A DNA stretch of 64,000 bases, taken from the NCBI RefSeq assembly GCF_014066305.1, contig NW_023501036.1:445501-509500 (forward strand). The letters are read 5' to 3'. How positions within the stretch are numbered: position 1 is the first letter of the stretch; the number at the start of each line of letters is the position of its first letter. Positions 33,170-45,581 of the stretch are shown piece by piece. The translations under genes were made by a program, and so were the position numbers. The DNA is from Letharia columbiana (taxonomy: Eukaryota; Ascomycota; Lecanoromycetes; Lecanorales; Parmeliaceae). Below the pieces are notes generated by a model. That model did not search any database. It was given only the letters and a program-made list of their open reading frames with translations, and was not told where the DNA came from.

Positions 33170-36100
33170 TTAGTCATCCAACAGCAGCGGTTTCGTCGCT
33201 GTTCCCTCGGGACTCGGCGGCACCACGAAGGTCTTCGGCACGTCCACCTCCTCTGCCTCATCACCGCCGTCCTCGCCCTCTGGTTCCTGGATCTCAGGTA
33301 TAGGAGTCTCTTGTCTCGGACTGAGCGTTTCCGCTTCATCGCCAGCCGTGCTCGAGCTTTCTCTCCCTCTCCTTCTACTTCGCCGGTTCTGTCGCTCGTC
33401 GTTGGCGCTTTCTCTTCTCCTTCTTATGCGAAGACTGCCATCTCTGCTGCCAGGTCTGCCGCTATCGGCATCGGCATCGGCATTGCTACGAAGACCTTGC
33501 AGCATACTGGCGGCGCGCTCGGCGACGTCTTCGCCTTCGCTAATAGGTTCCATTTTCTCGCTAGGGGCCTCTTCATTGGTGGCCGCTGTGGGGCTCAGCA
33601 AGGCCTTATCAGGTTCCTCGTTTTCATTACCGCTGTTAGATACGTCCCCCAGGTCAGGAATGCTTTGACCGCTAGCGATGCGGACCTGGTGTCGGTCCTT
33701 GAGCCGTGCTCTGCGCCTACGGTCACGAGTGTCCCGGGCTTGGGGAGCGGCGGCTCGAAGCTTCTCAAGGAGGGAGTCCATAGCGCCGGTGGATGAAGGA
33801 GACAGGGGACCATCTGGGGTATCGGCACCAGAGTTGGCGGCAGCAGGATTGATGGCTTTGGCGTTGGCACGTTTGCGGGCCATGGACGCTTCATTTCGTT
33901 TGTGGGTTTCTTCCATGGTAACATTCTTTTCTTTGGAGCGCTATTGGGTATCAGCAACAGTCATACACAAAGAAGCTTCCACGAAGCTTACCTTCCATTC
34001 AGTAACAAATTTGGCTAGCTTGTCAAAGAATTCCCGTCTCGCATTCTCGTCCGTGCTATCCTCGCCATAAAACGTCATGATGTCGTCGTAAGTGCGGTTC
34101 ATCTCATCAAGATACAATTGCATCTGCTCTGCTTTCCGTCGGGCCTCCTTCATGGACCGCTGTACAACTTGATTGACACGATCTTGTGGATGGAACTTTT
34201 TGCTGTCGCTGAGATTGCCGGAGTCAAGTGACATTTGTACATTCTTGATGTTGTCGATATACTTCTTTGCGTCCAGGCGCAACTGTTCGACGTTAAGTTT
34301 CTGCACAGTGACTACACCGCCGATGTCGTCGACAAAGCCCTCCCATTCTGGGTATTGTTTTCGAACTATTCGCTCCACAAGATCTGCAAAAGTGGATTCG
34401 TTCTTCTCATCTTTCACCATCCCTAGGCGCGCGAGCGAGCTCAGCTTGAAACCAGTGGCTTGCTTATTCGAGTCGTTCATGTAGTTACCAATATCTAGGA
34501 TAAGGCCGAGAATATTCATCAAGGCAACCGAGTCACGCAGAGACTCGGAGACAGTGACGATCTCTTTCAGATGCCTTGATATCTCGTCGTATTCGCCTTC
34601 AAAAGTGCGTGTCAGTGACAAAGCTCTCATTCTTGACTTCCAGTAATGATGGAGCTCGAATGCAGTCGCCAGGTATATCTGATCTTCCCTCGTGAGCTCG
34701 CTCGGATCCTGCTCTCTTTGCGTCCGCTCTGCGTCTGGTCCAGTCCAGTCCTTGCTGTAAGGAGCCATGAGCTTGGCGGTGTTGTCAGGTACTACGCAAA
34801 GGTCTTCTCTTTGTAAGAATTCCATGACCACGTGGTTATCTAACATATCCTTATCGCAGTGTAATATCATGCGGACGATCTCGTCGGCAGACTGCGTCGA
34901 GAACTTGGATAATGAAATGAGGAACTTTTGCCTTAAATCACTTCCAACAATCTGCTTCTTGTCAGATTTTCCGCCCTTGGCAGCACCAATCTTTTTGATC
35001 TCTTTGGCCATGAAGAGTTTCTCGACCTCATCTAGAACACCTTTCCTTGACAGCTCCATATATTTCTCTTCTTTAGCCTGATGGGTTGGAGTATGAGAAG
35101 CCCAGACTGTGACTTGAGGAGCATCGACTTTGTCCCAATGTATAGCCTTGAGCTTCCCCTTCGGACGAATGAAGGGTAGCCCGAAAGTGGGTGCTGGGTT
35201 ATACTGGGCCTGGGGAAAGTAGCCGCCTCTTTGTGGGCCCGGAAGAGGAGGTGCACTTGGCGTAGGTGGCGCACCGGGAATGGGAGGTGGACCCATTAAA
35301 GTCCGGGCAGACGATGTCGCTGTCCGAGGTGTGCCTGGCATTGGGGGAGGGGGCGGGGGGGAGCGCCTGAAGAGAAGCCCGGCATGGAGGGGGAGGCATC
35401 GGAGGAGCCACTGGTACTGAGGGGAACGGTCCTGGAGGAGCCATTGGAAGTAGCGAAGGCGGTGGAGGAGGCGGTGGTGGAGGTGGGGGACCCATCTCGA
35501 AGCCGGGCATTATGGTCGCTGTGGGTAGCGGAGGTGGTGGCATTTCCTTGGACTTCTCAAGCGGAGGCGGAATCTCATCGATAGGAGTCTTGGGCGAGTC
35601 AGACTCAAGACTTGGGTGAGAAGGTCCAGTGGTAACGCCGTCGCCGTCGACATCATCGTCGTCGCTTGCATCGAACCTGCGAACCTTGGCAGCAATTTCG
35701 CCCAAGAGCCCTGTGGCTTGTTTGGTGCTCATCTTGGGCCGGCTCATCTCGATAATCCGCGGTTTCTCATAGATGATTGCATCGCCTTCGCCCGACATCC
35801 GGTAGGCCTGTTCTTCGCTCGCAGCCAAAGCATCGGCAGCAGCGCGCCTTGGACCTTTGAGTATCTTGCTCCGCGAGGTCATAGCAAGGGGACCAGGACT
35901 GAATTGCCTCGTCACCCTGCTTGAGAAGTCTTCTTCTGAGGGACTCGATTCACCGCCGTCCATTTGCTCGCGCAGTTCCCTTAACCTGTCAGAAGGACCA
36001 GCTTGCTGCCAGACTTTGCCCTCCAGCTTGCATTGCGTCTTCGCCCGCTCAAGTTGCACTTCCAATCGAGACATGAGAGTATCGCGGTCTAAGATGCCCT

Positions 36101-38663
36101 GCATTTTCTTCGGGTCCGTCGAAGCAAGCGCCTCAGGGACTCCCTTCTTAGCCACAGAAGCAGCGAAATCCTGGGCATCACGAAGCATAAGGTATAGCTC
36201 TCTTGTCTCCAGCTCGTTCCTTTGCAACTCTCCAGCGCGAATCCGTTGGAGATCAGCAAGCTCGGCTTTCAAGGCCTGGAATTGCCGTCCTTGAAGCTCT
36301 ATTATCTGGGTCTGCTCTTCCAATTGCTTCTGCAACTTCGCCACCAGTCCATCGGCTCCCATGTCGATTCTTGCCTTCATCTCATCACGCTCAGCCATAG
36401 CAGAGTCCGCCAATTGCCTCGCCTCGGTAGTCTCATCCAATGCCTGGCGTGCTTCGGAGTCTGTGTGCAGCTTATCCAGCAAACTTTGAACCGAGAAGTT
36501 GAGACTCTGCTTGAGGTCCATGTCTGGCAGTCTCCTATCCATAGCAACATAGCTGAGCATGGCATCGACTAGTTGAAACATCCGCAATCGGTCTTCTCCA
36601 TCATTGTCTCGGATTAACAACATATGCTGCATGGCAGAAAGGAAGTAGTCCTGCGCACGGCTTCCCTGTACCTTTGACTGTATGGCATCCACAATCTGCA
36701 ACGGATCTTGCATATCCTTGACCTCTGCGTCTATATCATCTTTCATGCTGCTGTTCTCGCGCTGGAGCAGGTCCTCGTAGTCAATGGCCTCGTTTTCTCG
36801 ATATCGCTCAACCTGTTTGTCGATGGCCTCGTATTGGAAGTCTTCCATCTTGTTTAGGATTCTCTTAATACCGCAAGACGTGAATTGAGCCCTGATGTGG
36901 CATCGTAGCTGCAAATCATGCTCCGGCGCATCGATAACCATGTTCATTAGGAATAGTGTAGCAAGTGCGTATTCCATGAGGAGATTCTCCATGCCTATGC
37001 CTCCACTACGGACCTCTTCGCTGGCACCCACAAGACTGCCCATCTTGCCTCTACCATCTATTGTGACTTCCACTATCCGCATCCAGGCATCGAAACGCCC
37101 GTTCTCGCCCTGGTGGCTCTTGACTTGGTCCATAGCTTGGAGCACCTTCAGGTGCCCCTCTCCTTCTGCCCAATGACATAGGAATGTCAAGACTTCGCTG
37201 ACCAATTTGCGAGTAGTCAACCGTGGTGAGATCAGGGAGGTTGCGAGAGATACAACGACTTGTTGGTGAGCCAAAGCGTCGTCGGCACCGTATTTGTTGT
37301 TCATCAAAGCTTTGAGACATTTGATAATGTCGTACTCGCGATCCAGATCTTTGTCACTTGTAGAACCTGAAGCAGGAGCCGGCCCTTGGCCCTGTCGTCG
37401 ATTGAGTTTCGCAAGAACATTCGTCAAGGCCACTTGACCCTGCGCTTCGACGAATGACTTGACCCAGCTGATCGGTTGTGTCCTCAGACTGACACTCAGG
37501 CTACCCAGTTGCTTCGGGGTTATTGTATCATTCATGACCCTCCTGACATACCATTCGGGGCTCCCCTCCTCGTCTGCTCTTGTCAGGATGCCTTGAGAAC
37601 CATCGTGGCTAAGCATCGTCTGTCGGGCATTAGTCCTTCTCTTTTGCTCTCCTTGCCATTCTACCATCCGATCTTGATGTACTAATTGCCATTTTTTACT
37701 TGTAGGGTAGGCCATCATCTGCCGCCGCGCTTGTTCAGGCATAGCCTGCCAGTTGCGCTTGTTCATCATGTCAACAAATTGTTTTTCGATGATTCGATCA
37801 TCATTGGGCCGTGGGAAGTGGAAGCCGTCTGGATTGAATGATGTAGTGGAGCTAAAACCCGAGGGTTGCTGCGGTGCCCAAGCGTTATGGTGGTGTGAGC
37901 CCCGAGATGATGTACTTGGTCGCGATTCCTGCACAGCTGTTCGTGATGAGTTGTCGGAGGAGAAGATGCTGGAGCCTCGTGTAACAGACGAAGCTGCGGA
38001 GAGGACGCTCATTTGATCGAATGAGTTTCGGTGATTGGAAGCTGTGTCGCCTGTGGAGTTGGAGTTGTAGGTGCTGTGTGACTCGTTGTAGATGCTTCCG
38101 GAGTCAGTTGGTATGGGTTTGCGACTGCTGTCGCGTGTAGGAAGAATGCCGTTGAAGGGCTTCAAGGATGATTGTGAAGCGGATGAATGAGGTGGGGGTC
38201 GCGGTCCAGTAGGATGTGAGGAACCATTTGTAGCTTCTGAGGGGTTAAATGAAGGATACTGATGGAAGTCTTTGCCTCCTTTGCCCAAGTGATGCGGTAA
38301 GGGCTCTTTCCGGGGAGAACTCATGTCGTTCTTCGGCAAGTAATCCACGGAAATAGGGGTCTTCCCACCCGGTGATACACTATCATAAGGTATTGACGTG
38401 ATAACGCCAGCAGTCATCGACAAGCCCAAGTTATCTCCGTCCTGCCCTGCGTCCTCAGACGGCATTTGCGATCTGTGCGAGGATCTCGAAGATCTTGATC
38501 CATTGGCGCTGCCGGTGGTACTGGGCACCTCCAGGACTGAACCGCCATCATCCGGACTATACGAGTCTTGCGACCTTTCTTTGTGTATCTTCCGCCCAAA
38601 AAATGATCTCCCTCCTGAAGACTGCCGCGACTTGCTATCAACGGGTGCGTTGGTTGAAGGCAT
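33170..38663 (-). CDS. sepA: formin, SepA/Bni1 type
   Basis: Exons 35428-38663, 33992-35366 and 33170-33940 give 1793 codons. Formins nucleate and elongate actin cables and rings for polarised growth and septation. Domains in order: a disordered Ser-rich N terminus (about 270 residues); GBD/FH3 (IEKQFVDMMNKRNWQAM, SPEWYVRRVMND, LRTQPISWVKSFVEAQG, ALMNNKYGADDAL, VLTFLCHWAEGEGHLKVL); coiled coil; FH1 with poly-Pro; FH2 (KLKAIHWDKVDAPQV, LARLGMVKDEKN, YMNDSNKQATGFKLSSL); and a C-terminal DAD (MDSLLEKLRAA..RDRRRRARLK). Hence it is a Rho-regulated formin. The 3' intron is ordinary (GTAAGC..CAATAG). The FH1 junction is unsettled: the frame changes there, and I used a 61-nt intron at 35367-35427 (GTTCCC..TCTTCAG). 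A one-base error in the C7 run is the alternative. Confidence 0.9.
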
Positions 38664-39401
38664 TTCCTAGAGACAACGCCCGTTCTTCGCTCCCAGGCGC
38701 CGTGGGAGTCGGATGTCCTCCAGCTCGACGACTCGACCGTTTGGTCGCTCAATAAGTGTAAGGACCTTGGGGTTTCTGTAATTAGGACGTTAGACCAGTG
38801 ATCATCCTCGGTCGACGTGCCGTCAGAGAATCGGCAGGGGGGCGATTGTTTGCCAAGGATCGTTGCATGGCAGTAAGAAGCATGCGAACGCCAAAAGGTG
38901 AAGAGAAAGCAAATAGAAGCCTGTCGAAGGCTAAGAAGAGTACTAGTGGCTGTGAAGTGTTTCAACGTTGAGTTATTACTCCCCTCTATACAAAGTGAAA
39001 GACGGCGAGGTTGTTCCCTTGTAATCTTTCGTTGCCGCATAGGGGATTCCTTTCGCGCTAGTGAGATACTACGGCAGCCGCAAAACACGAGGCATTTCGA
39101 GGCGGGCCACACAAAGTTATCTCCAATCCAGTCTCCACCACCGCTCACGCCTTCCCTCCACCTGGCTGCATATGCACACCCTATTTAAAAGTCTGTGCAT
39201 TCGATCCCTCTTCTCCTACTTCCTGCAGATGTCCTGACCCTATAGCACAGCTTATACAGTAACCATTTCAGCAACGCCTGTCAGCATGCTTCCAGCTCTG
39301 CCCATCTAAGGCGGCGTCCGCTAGCCTGGAATCCCATCAGCCGACCAACATCCTTCGTCCATGGTACAACGCAGTAACCTTCCTTCAACCACGTATACAT
39401 C
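38664..39401. other. divergent intergenic region between formin and small membrane protein
   Basis: About 740 bases shared as upstream flank by the formin (minus) and the small membrane protein (plus). It probably holds both promoters and 5' leaders. A long minus-strand frame across 38414-39148 overlaps the formin start in another frame and is not called. The short segment near 39181-39190 (TATTTAAAAG) is a TATA-like candidate on the plus strand, about 215 bases before the next ATG. Confidence 0.4.
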
Positions 39402-39873
39402 ATGGGCGCATTCACTTGGAAGGTACACTACATTTTCCCCTTCGTCGTCCAACGCTTTGACTGACTCCTGACAGTCAGTACTCCTTCCGCCTATCTTCGC
39501 CCTTGCTCTCTACGCCTTGACAACCTACCTCGTCCTCCCTTACTACCGCCACCTCCGCGCGCGCTCCTCCTACAGCCTGCTACCTTCCTCTCAATCATCT
39601 TCCAACAATCCATCCCTCACCACCCGCCTCCTCTCTCGCATTCAAGCCCTTGTCGGCCGCTCAAAGCGACGCGCCAGCTCGAATAGCTTGCTCGGCGATG
39701 AAGAGCTAGAAGAAGGATTCGACAATCTCTCCGACGAGGTGATTCGAGGAAGAGATGATGTGGCTGTGGACTCGGATACGGAGGGTGACAGGAGATTAAG
39801 TCGTGAGTTGGAGGGGGGGTTTCGAGATTCGAGTGATGAGGATGATGACGATAGAGGACGGGGGAGAAGATGA
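39402..39873 (+). CDS. small single-pass membrane protein, two exons
   Basis: A 21-nt first exon (39402-39422, MGAFTWK) is joined to 39475-39873 across a 52-nt intron (GTACAC..TGACAG, branch-like CTGAC), giving 139 codons. Residues 8-29 form one hydrophobic segment (SVLLPPIFALALYALTTYLV). A Tyr/Arg-rich juxtamembrane part (PYYRHLRARSSY) follows, then an Arg/Ser stretch and a strongly acidic C-terminal tail (DNLSDEVIRGRDD.., SSDEDDDDRGRGRR). Signal-anchor topology with a cytosolic acidic tail is likely. No family was recognised. The consistent splice and in-frame ATG support a real gene. Confidence 0.6.
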
Positions 39874-40520
39874 TAGCTTGGACATATTGCAGAACATCAA
39901 GCTATGCGAATTGTCAAAGTCAAAAGCAGTTGCCGCTGTCCAATTGCCCAGAATGCTAAAATCCCGAGAGCACCGAAGGGAAAGCCACGACCCGTCAAAT
40001 CCTCAGCTCAGATCCCATCCTACCCAATCGCCGAGCGCCTCAAAGATAGCTTCTGCGTCGTGGATTAGCAGACTACGTTCAAACAGGGCCTGGGAACGCA
40101 TTAACACATCTCGGCAAACCCTTCCCAATTCTGGCAAAGTCCAAACAAATCCTATAAAAGCTGACCCACAATCACCGAAACCTTTTGCAATCCCGTTACC
40201 ACAACAAACTTCCAAAAACGGGACTCCGTCATCCACCCCGATCTTCGCGTGAACCAATCCTACGTACGCACCAGCAGCCACTGTGCACGCCCAGTCACCC
40301 ACAGTGATTCGAAAACCAGGAAGCCCGGCATCAAACGCTTTCACATTCTCTGGCATCCCGCCTCGCTTGTACGGCTGACGGCGTGTATTTTTTTTCTCGG
40401 CAGGAACTCGAAGCCGAACCGCGTCGGCTGTGCAGGGAGAGGGTCTCGTGACACGTAGACACTGACCTTGATGTCTGAATAAACGCAATGTCATGCAGCG
40501 AGAAAGACTCGGAGGCTTGG

Positions 40521-40551
<31 letters not shown>

Positions 40552-41195
40552 CCACTGTCAAACCATGTCGCTACCGTTCGTGCTGCATGAAGAGCGGACT
40601 GACTGTGCTACAACTTCCGTGACCGCATCGAGATCGTCTGAAGCACATGGCCTGATCCCGTTCGGAGAAAAACCGAAAAGGGGCGTGCGTATCAATCAGC
40701 TACGAGGGTGGACGAAACGGCGCGGAGAAAGGACCGGGTTGGGGAGCAAGCGCTGCATGAGTGTAGGGAGTCGTTGCATGGATGAGTACGAAGACAACTA
40801 TTATCGAATCACTTTGTGCACCCTCCTCGTCGAAGCAATTGGTTAATGCAAAAAAAACAAAAAGCAATCTTTGTTCATTGGTACCGCCAAGCAGGCAGAG
40901 TAGGTACAGGAGGCAGATATTAGGGTTGGGGTTTGAAAAGACGGAGCATAGCCATGTTGAACGCTGAAATCCATATTAAGCAAGCTCCTCCTCTTTCCTA
41001 CACTAATTCGGCTCAACCGAAGGGTATTTTTAAAATTCCTCGTATGCGACGTGACATGACAGGAAGTGGATGCCGGGGGGGGGTATCGATCTTATGCAAA
41101 GAGTGAGAAGTAGCACGCAAAGACGACTTTTTTCCAAAATCCGCCGATTTGCACGCTGAAAGTTTTGTTTGTCCGCGAAACGATCCGAGGCCGTA
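39874..41195. other. intergenic, ambiguous open frames
   Basis: Overlapping open frames on both strands at 39950-40254 (plus) and 40003-40494 (minus) compete for the same DNA and neither has a recognisable domain. A tetranucleotide repeat lies at 40521-40550. A run of nine G lies near 41076-41085, close to the 3' end of the CFEM gene. No supported gene. Confidence 0.4.
40521..40550. repeat. (GATT)n microsatellite
   Basis: Thirty bases of perfect GATT repeat (7.5 units), followed by a break. Read on the minus strand it would encode Ser-Ile-Asn-Gln repeats, which is why one small open frame appears coding there. Confidence 0.95.
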
Positions 41196-42144
41196 CTACA
41201 ACAGCACGTAAGCGGCGAGACCGGCGAGACCGACGAAAGCGCCGGCCGCGACGTGGCCGGCCTCGGATTTCTTGGTTGCGCTGGGTGAGGTGGAGCCCCC
41301 GGTGGCGGTGCCGGTGCCGGAGGATGATGACTCGGTGCCGCTGCTCGAGGTGGACGAGCTGCCGCCGCTGGATTGGCTGGTCGAGGAGGAGGATGTCATC
41401 TGGGGGATTTGTCAGTATCGAACACGGCAGGCATGGGAGTGGACGTGTCAGGCTTACCGTGGACGTGGTAGTGCTGCCGAGGCTGTTGGTGGTGGTGACG
41501 ACCTTTCCTCCTCCGAGCACTCCTCCAGAGGTGCCGTTGGTGCTCGCAGTCCCGTTTGTGCCCGCACCGCCCGCGCTTGATGTCCCGTTCGTGCCGCTCG
41601 AGGTTGCGTTGCTGCTGCCAGTTGCCACGGCGCCGGCGCCGGCGGTGGCGCTTCCGGGAGAGGCTGAGACGGCGGTGGTACCGGTGAGGACGGTCTGTGC
41701 GACGGTGGTGGTGGCTGAGCCCGTGGTGGCTGCTGCTTGCACTTCTGTGGCACACCGTCAGTGAGGATCTACGGCGGCCAGGGAGTGGGTTGGGCGAACC
41801 GGAGCAGAAGTCCATTCCGATGGAGATGATGCTGCTTGGGTCGACCGGTGGTTTGGCCGCCGCGCACACGGGGACGGAGCAATCGCGCACGCCGAAGCCG
41901 AAGTTCATGTTCTTACAGAGGCACGTATAGTCTGATGTTCCGCATCCTAAGCTCGATGCCTTGCCTAACATGTTGTTGATACATGTTTGCTGATTGCTCA
42001 TTAGCAAATGGCCATGACGCTGTAAGGGTATGTCTGCATTCACGAAGCACATACGCCGCAAGGTGGAAGGTCCTGGATCTGGGTGAGGTTTTGGGAGACA
42101 GTGAGGCCGGCGAAGAGGACGGCGGTCAGAATGAAGCGCTGCAT
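41196..42144 (-). CDS. CFEM-domain GPI-anchored protein
   Basis: Four exons (42055-42144, 41800-41989, 41458-41744, 41196-41399) join to 256 codons. A signal peptide (MQRFILTAVLFAGLTVSQN) leads into a CFEM domain with the Cys spacing PPCG, TCINNMLGKASSLGCG, DYTCLCKN, VRDCSVPVC and MDFC. A long Ser/Thr/Gly/Asn-rich stalk with many N-glycosylation-like NGT/NAT sequons follows. A hydrophobic tail (AAGAFVGLAGLAAYVLL) after SEAGH fits a GPI-attachment signal. CFEM proteins sit at the fungal surface; some bind haem or iron, others act in adhesion or wall structure. The substrate here is unknown. All three introns have clean GT..CAG ends and keep frame. Confidence 0.92.
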
Positions 42145-43522
42145 GGTGTTTGTATCTGTACTGGTTGAGTTGATGTGTGTGGTAGATGCCCTTGTCAGAG
42201 GTGACAATTGAACGCTTTACAGGATAGAAGATGTAGTGAGAGAGAATGCTGTAGGTAGGATGCAGGTGATGAGAAAGGGGGAGCTGGAGATATGTTGCGA
42301 TATGTTTAATGGTCGAGAGTGGGCGGCAGTGATGGCGTGAAGCTAAAATAGCGCAGCGGCCTTGTTTTTGTTTTTGTTTTTGGGAGGAAAAGAACAGCAA
42401 TCGTGGCGGGGGGGGATCAGGCGGGCAAAAGAGTTCGGTGGAAAAAATTGAGATTAATGATGGTAGATTGCATACATCGCTTGGCCGCTTCTCAACGAAT
42501 CAATCGACGGCGACTCAGCTGGTGCCAGTCCATGTTTGGATCAAAGCAGGATTTTTCTTGGAATGAGTTTTACAGGGGGTGGGGGACGGTTACAAACTTA
42601 CAAGCAGGGGGGGCCAATGATCTAGATCAAATCCAAGCCTAAAGCACGGTCTGGTCCGGCGCAGCTAATCAACCATTCGGGGTCATCCTGTGGCTCGCCA
42701 GGGGAAAACTATACCTACCGCCTCAGGTACCCCCCCAAGCAAAACCCCAAGGGTCCAAGGGGGCCAAGCTTCTACCCCATTCCGGCCAACACCGATCGGT
42801 GGGGCTGTCAGGTGATGCTCTTTTTTCAGCCGGGCGAATTTCCGCACAATCTTCCCCGGGGAGTTGTTTCCCCAACTTCGGCAATGTTAACGTTTGATAA
42901 GGGGTACATGTAATGAATACCTTTCCCATCGCATCACGCTGGAACGTGCATGAAGTGCTCTTCTATCTCCCTCTGTCGCGTAATAATCGCCAACTCTCTC
43001 CCAAAAGAGAGATTCAAGGCTCCCTGCATTTGCTGTAAGAGGTCCATCGATTGTGAAGCATTGTGACAAGTCTGATTGGCGCATCTGTAAGCGCGATGAT
43101 GAAACACCACACCACCCCGCCACTAAGAAAAGGAATGTGGTGTGGCGGAAATTAGATTGTCGCCACGCTCTGCCCCCTGTGAAATTGACATTTTAACGCT
43201 CATCTTTTGATTTGGAGCTTTATATATAGCATACCTACTATACTATCATCATCATCATCATCATTTTATGATTATCATGATGATGTTGCAAAAGTCTTTG
43301 ACCTTTTGTTGGACTGCTCCTATCTAGGTAAAGCAATTTTAAATGAAGATCGATGAGGAAATCCTTTCCTTCGGTGCCCGTTGGGCCTTTCCCCACACCA
43401 AAAACTTCCGCCTCGGCATCTGCCGCCTCTGACATCATTCCGCGTCTCCAAATTCAATATTATGCACCTGCACGTCAACATACATGAAAGGCAGGTACAG
43501 AGGTACATATGACATAATCTAC
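42145..43522. other. intergenic
   Basis: Upstream flank of the CFEM gene, with (TTTTTG) repeats near 42363-42381. A Pro/Gly-rich short frame lies at 42723-42929 and a TATATATA stretch near 43221. No supported gene was found. Confidence 0.4.
43245..43264. repeat. (ATC)n microsatellite
   Basis: Nearly seven perfect ATC units, followed by a degenerate TGATTATCATGATGATG stretch that is partly its inverted copy. Confidence 0.9.
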
Positions 43523-44717
43523 TTACAGACGAGCAGAAAGAATATTGGGCCAGAGTGCTGCCCCTCGACTTAAAAGCGCAAAGAGGTATACATACGATTC
43601 AACAGTCCGAGACGAGAAGCTGTCCGCAATAAGGTCTGCTGCTTGCTCCGCCAATGCGTTAACATAGGCCTGATAGTGTCCTGAGATGGGCAGCGGCAGA
43701 ATATTAGCATCCACCACTCGCGATGCCTGAACCCCATAGACGCATGAACTACTATCCGCCACCTTGCCCATCGCTGCTGTGTCCGCGGGATGGTGTAGGG
43801 TTCTGTGCATTGGCGTGACTTTTCCTGTCGAGTCTCTCATGATCTCAGAGGCAATTTTCAACCTCGGTACTTTTCGTGCTTCCTGATGCGCTCATCAGGC
43901 TTGCTATCCGAAGCAATTTGAGGTCAGCGGTGTCCAACCTTCAGCGATGGTCTCTTTTTCCACCATTGCTTGTCCTTCTTTACTGTCCATCATAAAGTCC
44001 AGCATCTTCTTCCCTCCGCCATGACCTGAACACCCGCCAAAGGGTGCATTGTGCTGGTACGCTGTCCTACTCCGTCGTTGAGATTCTCTACGAGCTCGCC
44101 CAGTCCTTGGGGGGATCCTGAGTCCGCGTCGACTTTTCGAATTGCAGCGCACGACTCCCAAGCAGCTTTTGTCCTTTCGCATAAATGGTAGTGTCGACCA
44201 GTGGATGTTACTGACTGCGTGTGAACTCGACCATTTTACCTATGCTCATTCATATCCAAATCGGCCGAATGACGGTGTTCAGTCATGCGGAACTATGGGA
44301 GCAGGCCTTTGTAGTCCATCTTAAGTTGTTCACAAACTTCGCCCAAGCACCATAATCCATAGCATTGTCGCGAATCGAGCCGGCTCCGCTCGGGAATGTC
44401 AGCGTCTTGCCTCCTTAAACTTGGTGAATAGTGTTTATCGGACAGGCATTGATGGCTGACACTACCTCGAGGGCTTTACCCGCATAATTAGGGCACACTC
44501 GGTTATTCAACTGCTTTTGAGGGACGGTAGAGTAGTATCAGTCCAGTTCTGAGCCGACCAGTTGTCCGGCATTCCTACGATCGGTAATCAAAGAATAATT
44601 GATAACGTCAGACCGTGCTTCGATGAGGAGTATAGAGGAGAAAGGTAAGTGAGTGTGACGACGCGAGGCCGACACTGAACCCGCGATGCCACCTCCGACC
44701 ATAACGAAACCGTGAGT
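43523..44717 (-). pseudogene. GMC oxidoreductase relic with deleted middle
   Basis: The 5' part reads THGFVMVGGGIAGSVSAS and SILLIEARSDVI, the FAD-binding start of GMC oxidoreductases. It then reads LNNRVCPNYAGKALEVVSAINAC and MDYGAWAKFVNNLRW, with in-frame stops between pieces. The 3' part (43523-43861) preserves the C-terminal family block: HHPADTAAMGK, VYGVQASRVVDANILPLPIS and GHYQAYVNALAEQAADLI, with the His of the active-site region. Only about 300 bases separate the N-terminal and C-terminal blocks, where intact enzymes have some 350 residues. The substrate-binding middle is therefore gone. Intact relatives are FAD-dependent alcohol or sugar oxidases/dehydrogenases. Confidence 0.75.
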
Positions 44718-45581
44718 TGGTTAGCCAGTGAAGGATTCGTTGATGACTATTGATAATAGAGCTCGAAGTTTTGCGTTCCCCATGCACCCATGTTGTTCTG
44801 ACGGCACGGAAAGCCTTGCGTCAGCAAGGAGGATGCGAAAGCATTCTGAAGGGGGTGCTCATGTCGACTAAACATGACAGGCATCGAACTCGTAGACACA
44901 CTGCCACCAAAGAGGATTTGCGAGATTGGAACCAGCCTTCCTGAAATGTGAATTTCGTTGCGAATCACTTTCATTGGTACCCAGGTACCGAATTCTGGGC
45001 CACACACAAGACACACATTGAAAGAGCTTCTATCATTAAAGATTTATCCAAACTCGACTTCAGTCTTTGTCTTTGGGCGAAAATTCCGACCCTGAAGCAG
45101 CTCGTGCTGATAAGACACAACTTTGTTTTTAGCTTAGACGAACGGTAATTTGTTGATGCGATTTCCATAGAGATCGCGGAGAAACTGTTTGCAACTGTCG
45201 TCGTCTTGAGGTATGCCGGCGAGAGATCATAGGAACACCCGGTTTCGAGATGGATTCTATGGAGCATTGTCCGGTGTACCAAGGACCCTTATTCTAGCGG
45301 CCGCCTTCCGATACCGACCGTACGCTATATTACGGTCCACCATGATTATAACGGTACTAGCGATATTCCACCTCTCATCTACCGCCATCGTTCGAAGCTT
45401 CCTTATATTGTATTGACCTCTCATACGTGAATAGCTGTATTTTGATTACCATGTTTTTCCACGACCGGTAAAATTCCGAACATTTCGTCATAGGCACTCC
45501 CTTTTATATAGACCTCGCATACTCCCTCATTCTCCACCGGTTCAAATACAATACTCAAACCAAATACAAGACTTTTGCAAA
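44718..45581. other. intergenic, upstream flank of enolase
   Basis: Short unrelated frames only (for example 44747-45016 minus). The final 100 bases are the enolase promoter and pyrimidine-rich leader. Confidence 0.4.
45503..45510 (+). promoter_or_regulatory. TATA box of the enolase gene
   Basis: TTTATATA lies about 75 bases upstream of the enolase ATG and is followed by a CT-rich stretch and a CAAATACA leader, as in strongly expressed fungal glycolytic genes. Assigned by position and sequence only. Confidence 0.5.

Noticed and set aside
33311..33796. 161-residue plus-strand frame
   Set aside because: Antisense shadow of the Arg/Glu-rich formin C terminus with its DAD.
38414..39148. 244-residue minus-strand open frame
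   Set aside because: Overlaps the start of the formin in another frame and has no recognisable domain. It is explained by the formin leader.
40003..40494. 163-residue minus-strand open frame and an overlapping plus-strand frame
   Set aside because: The two compete for the same DNA, part of the minus frame comes from the GATT microsatellite, and neither has homology-like motifs.
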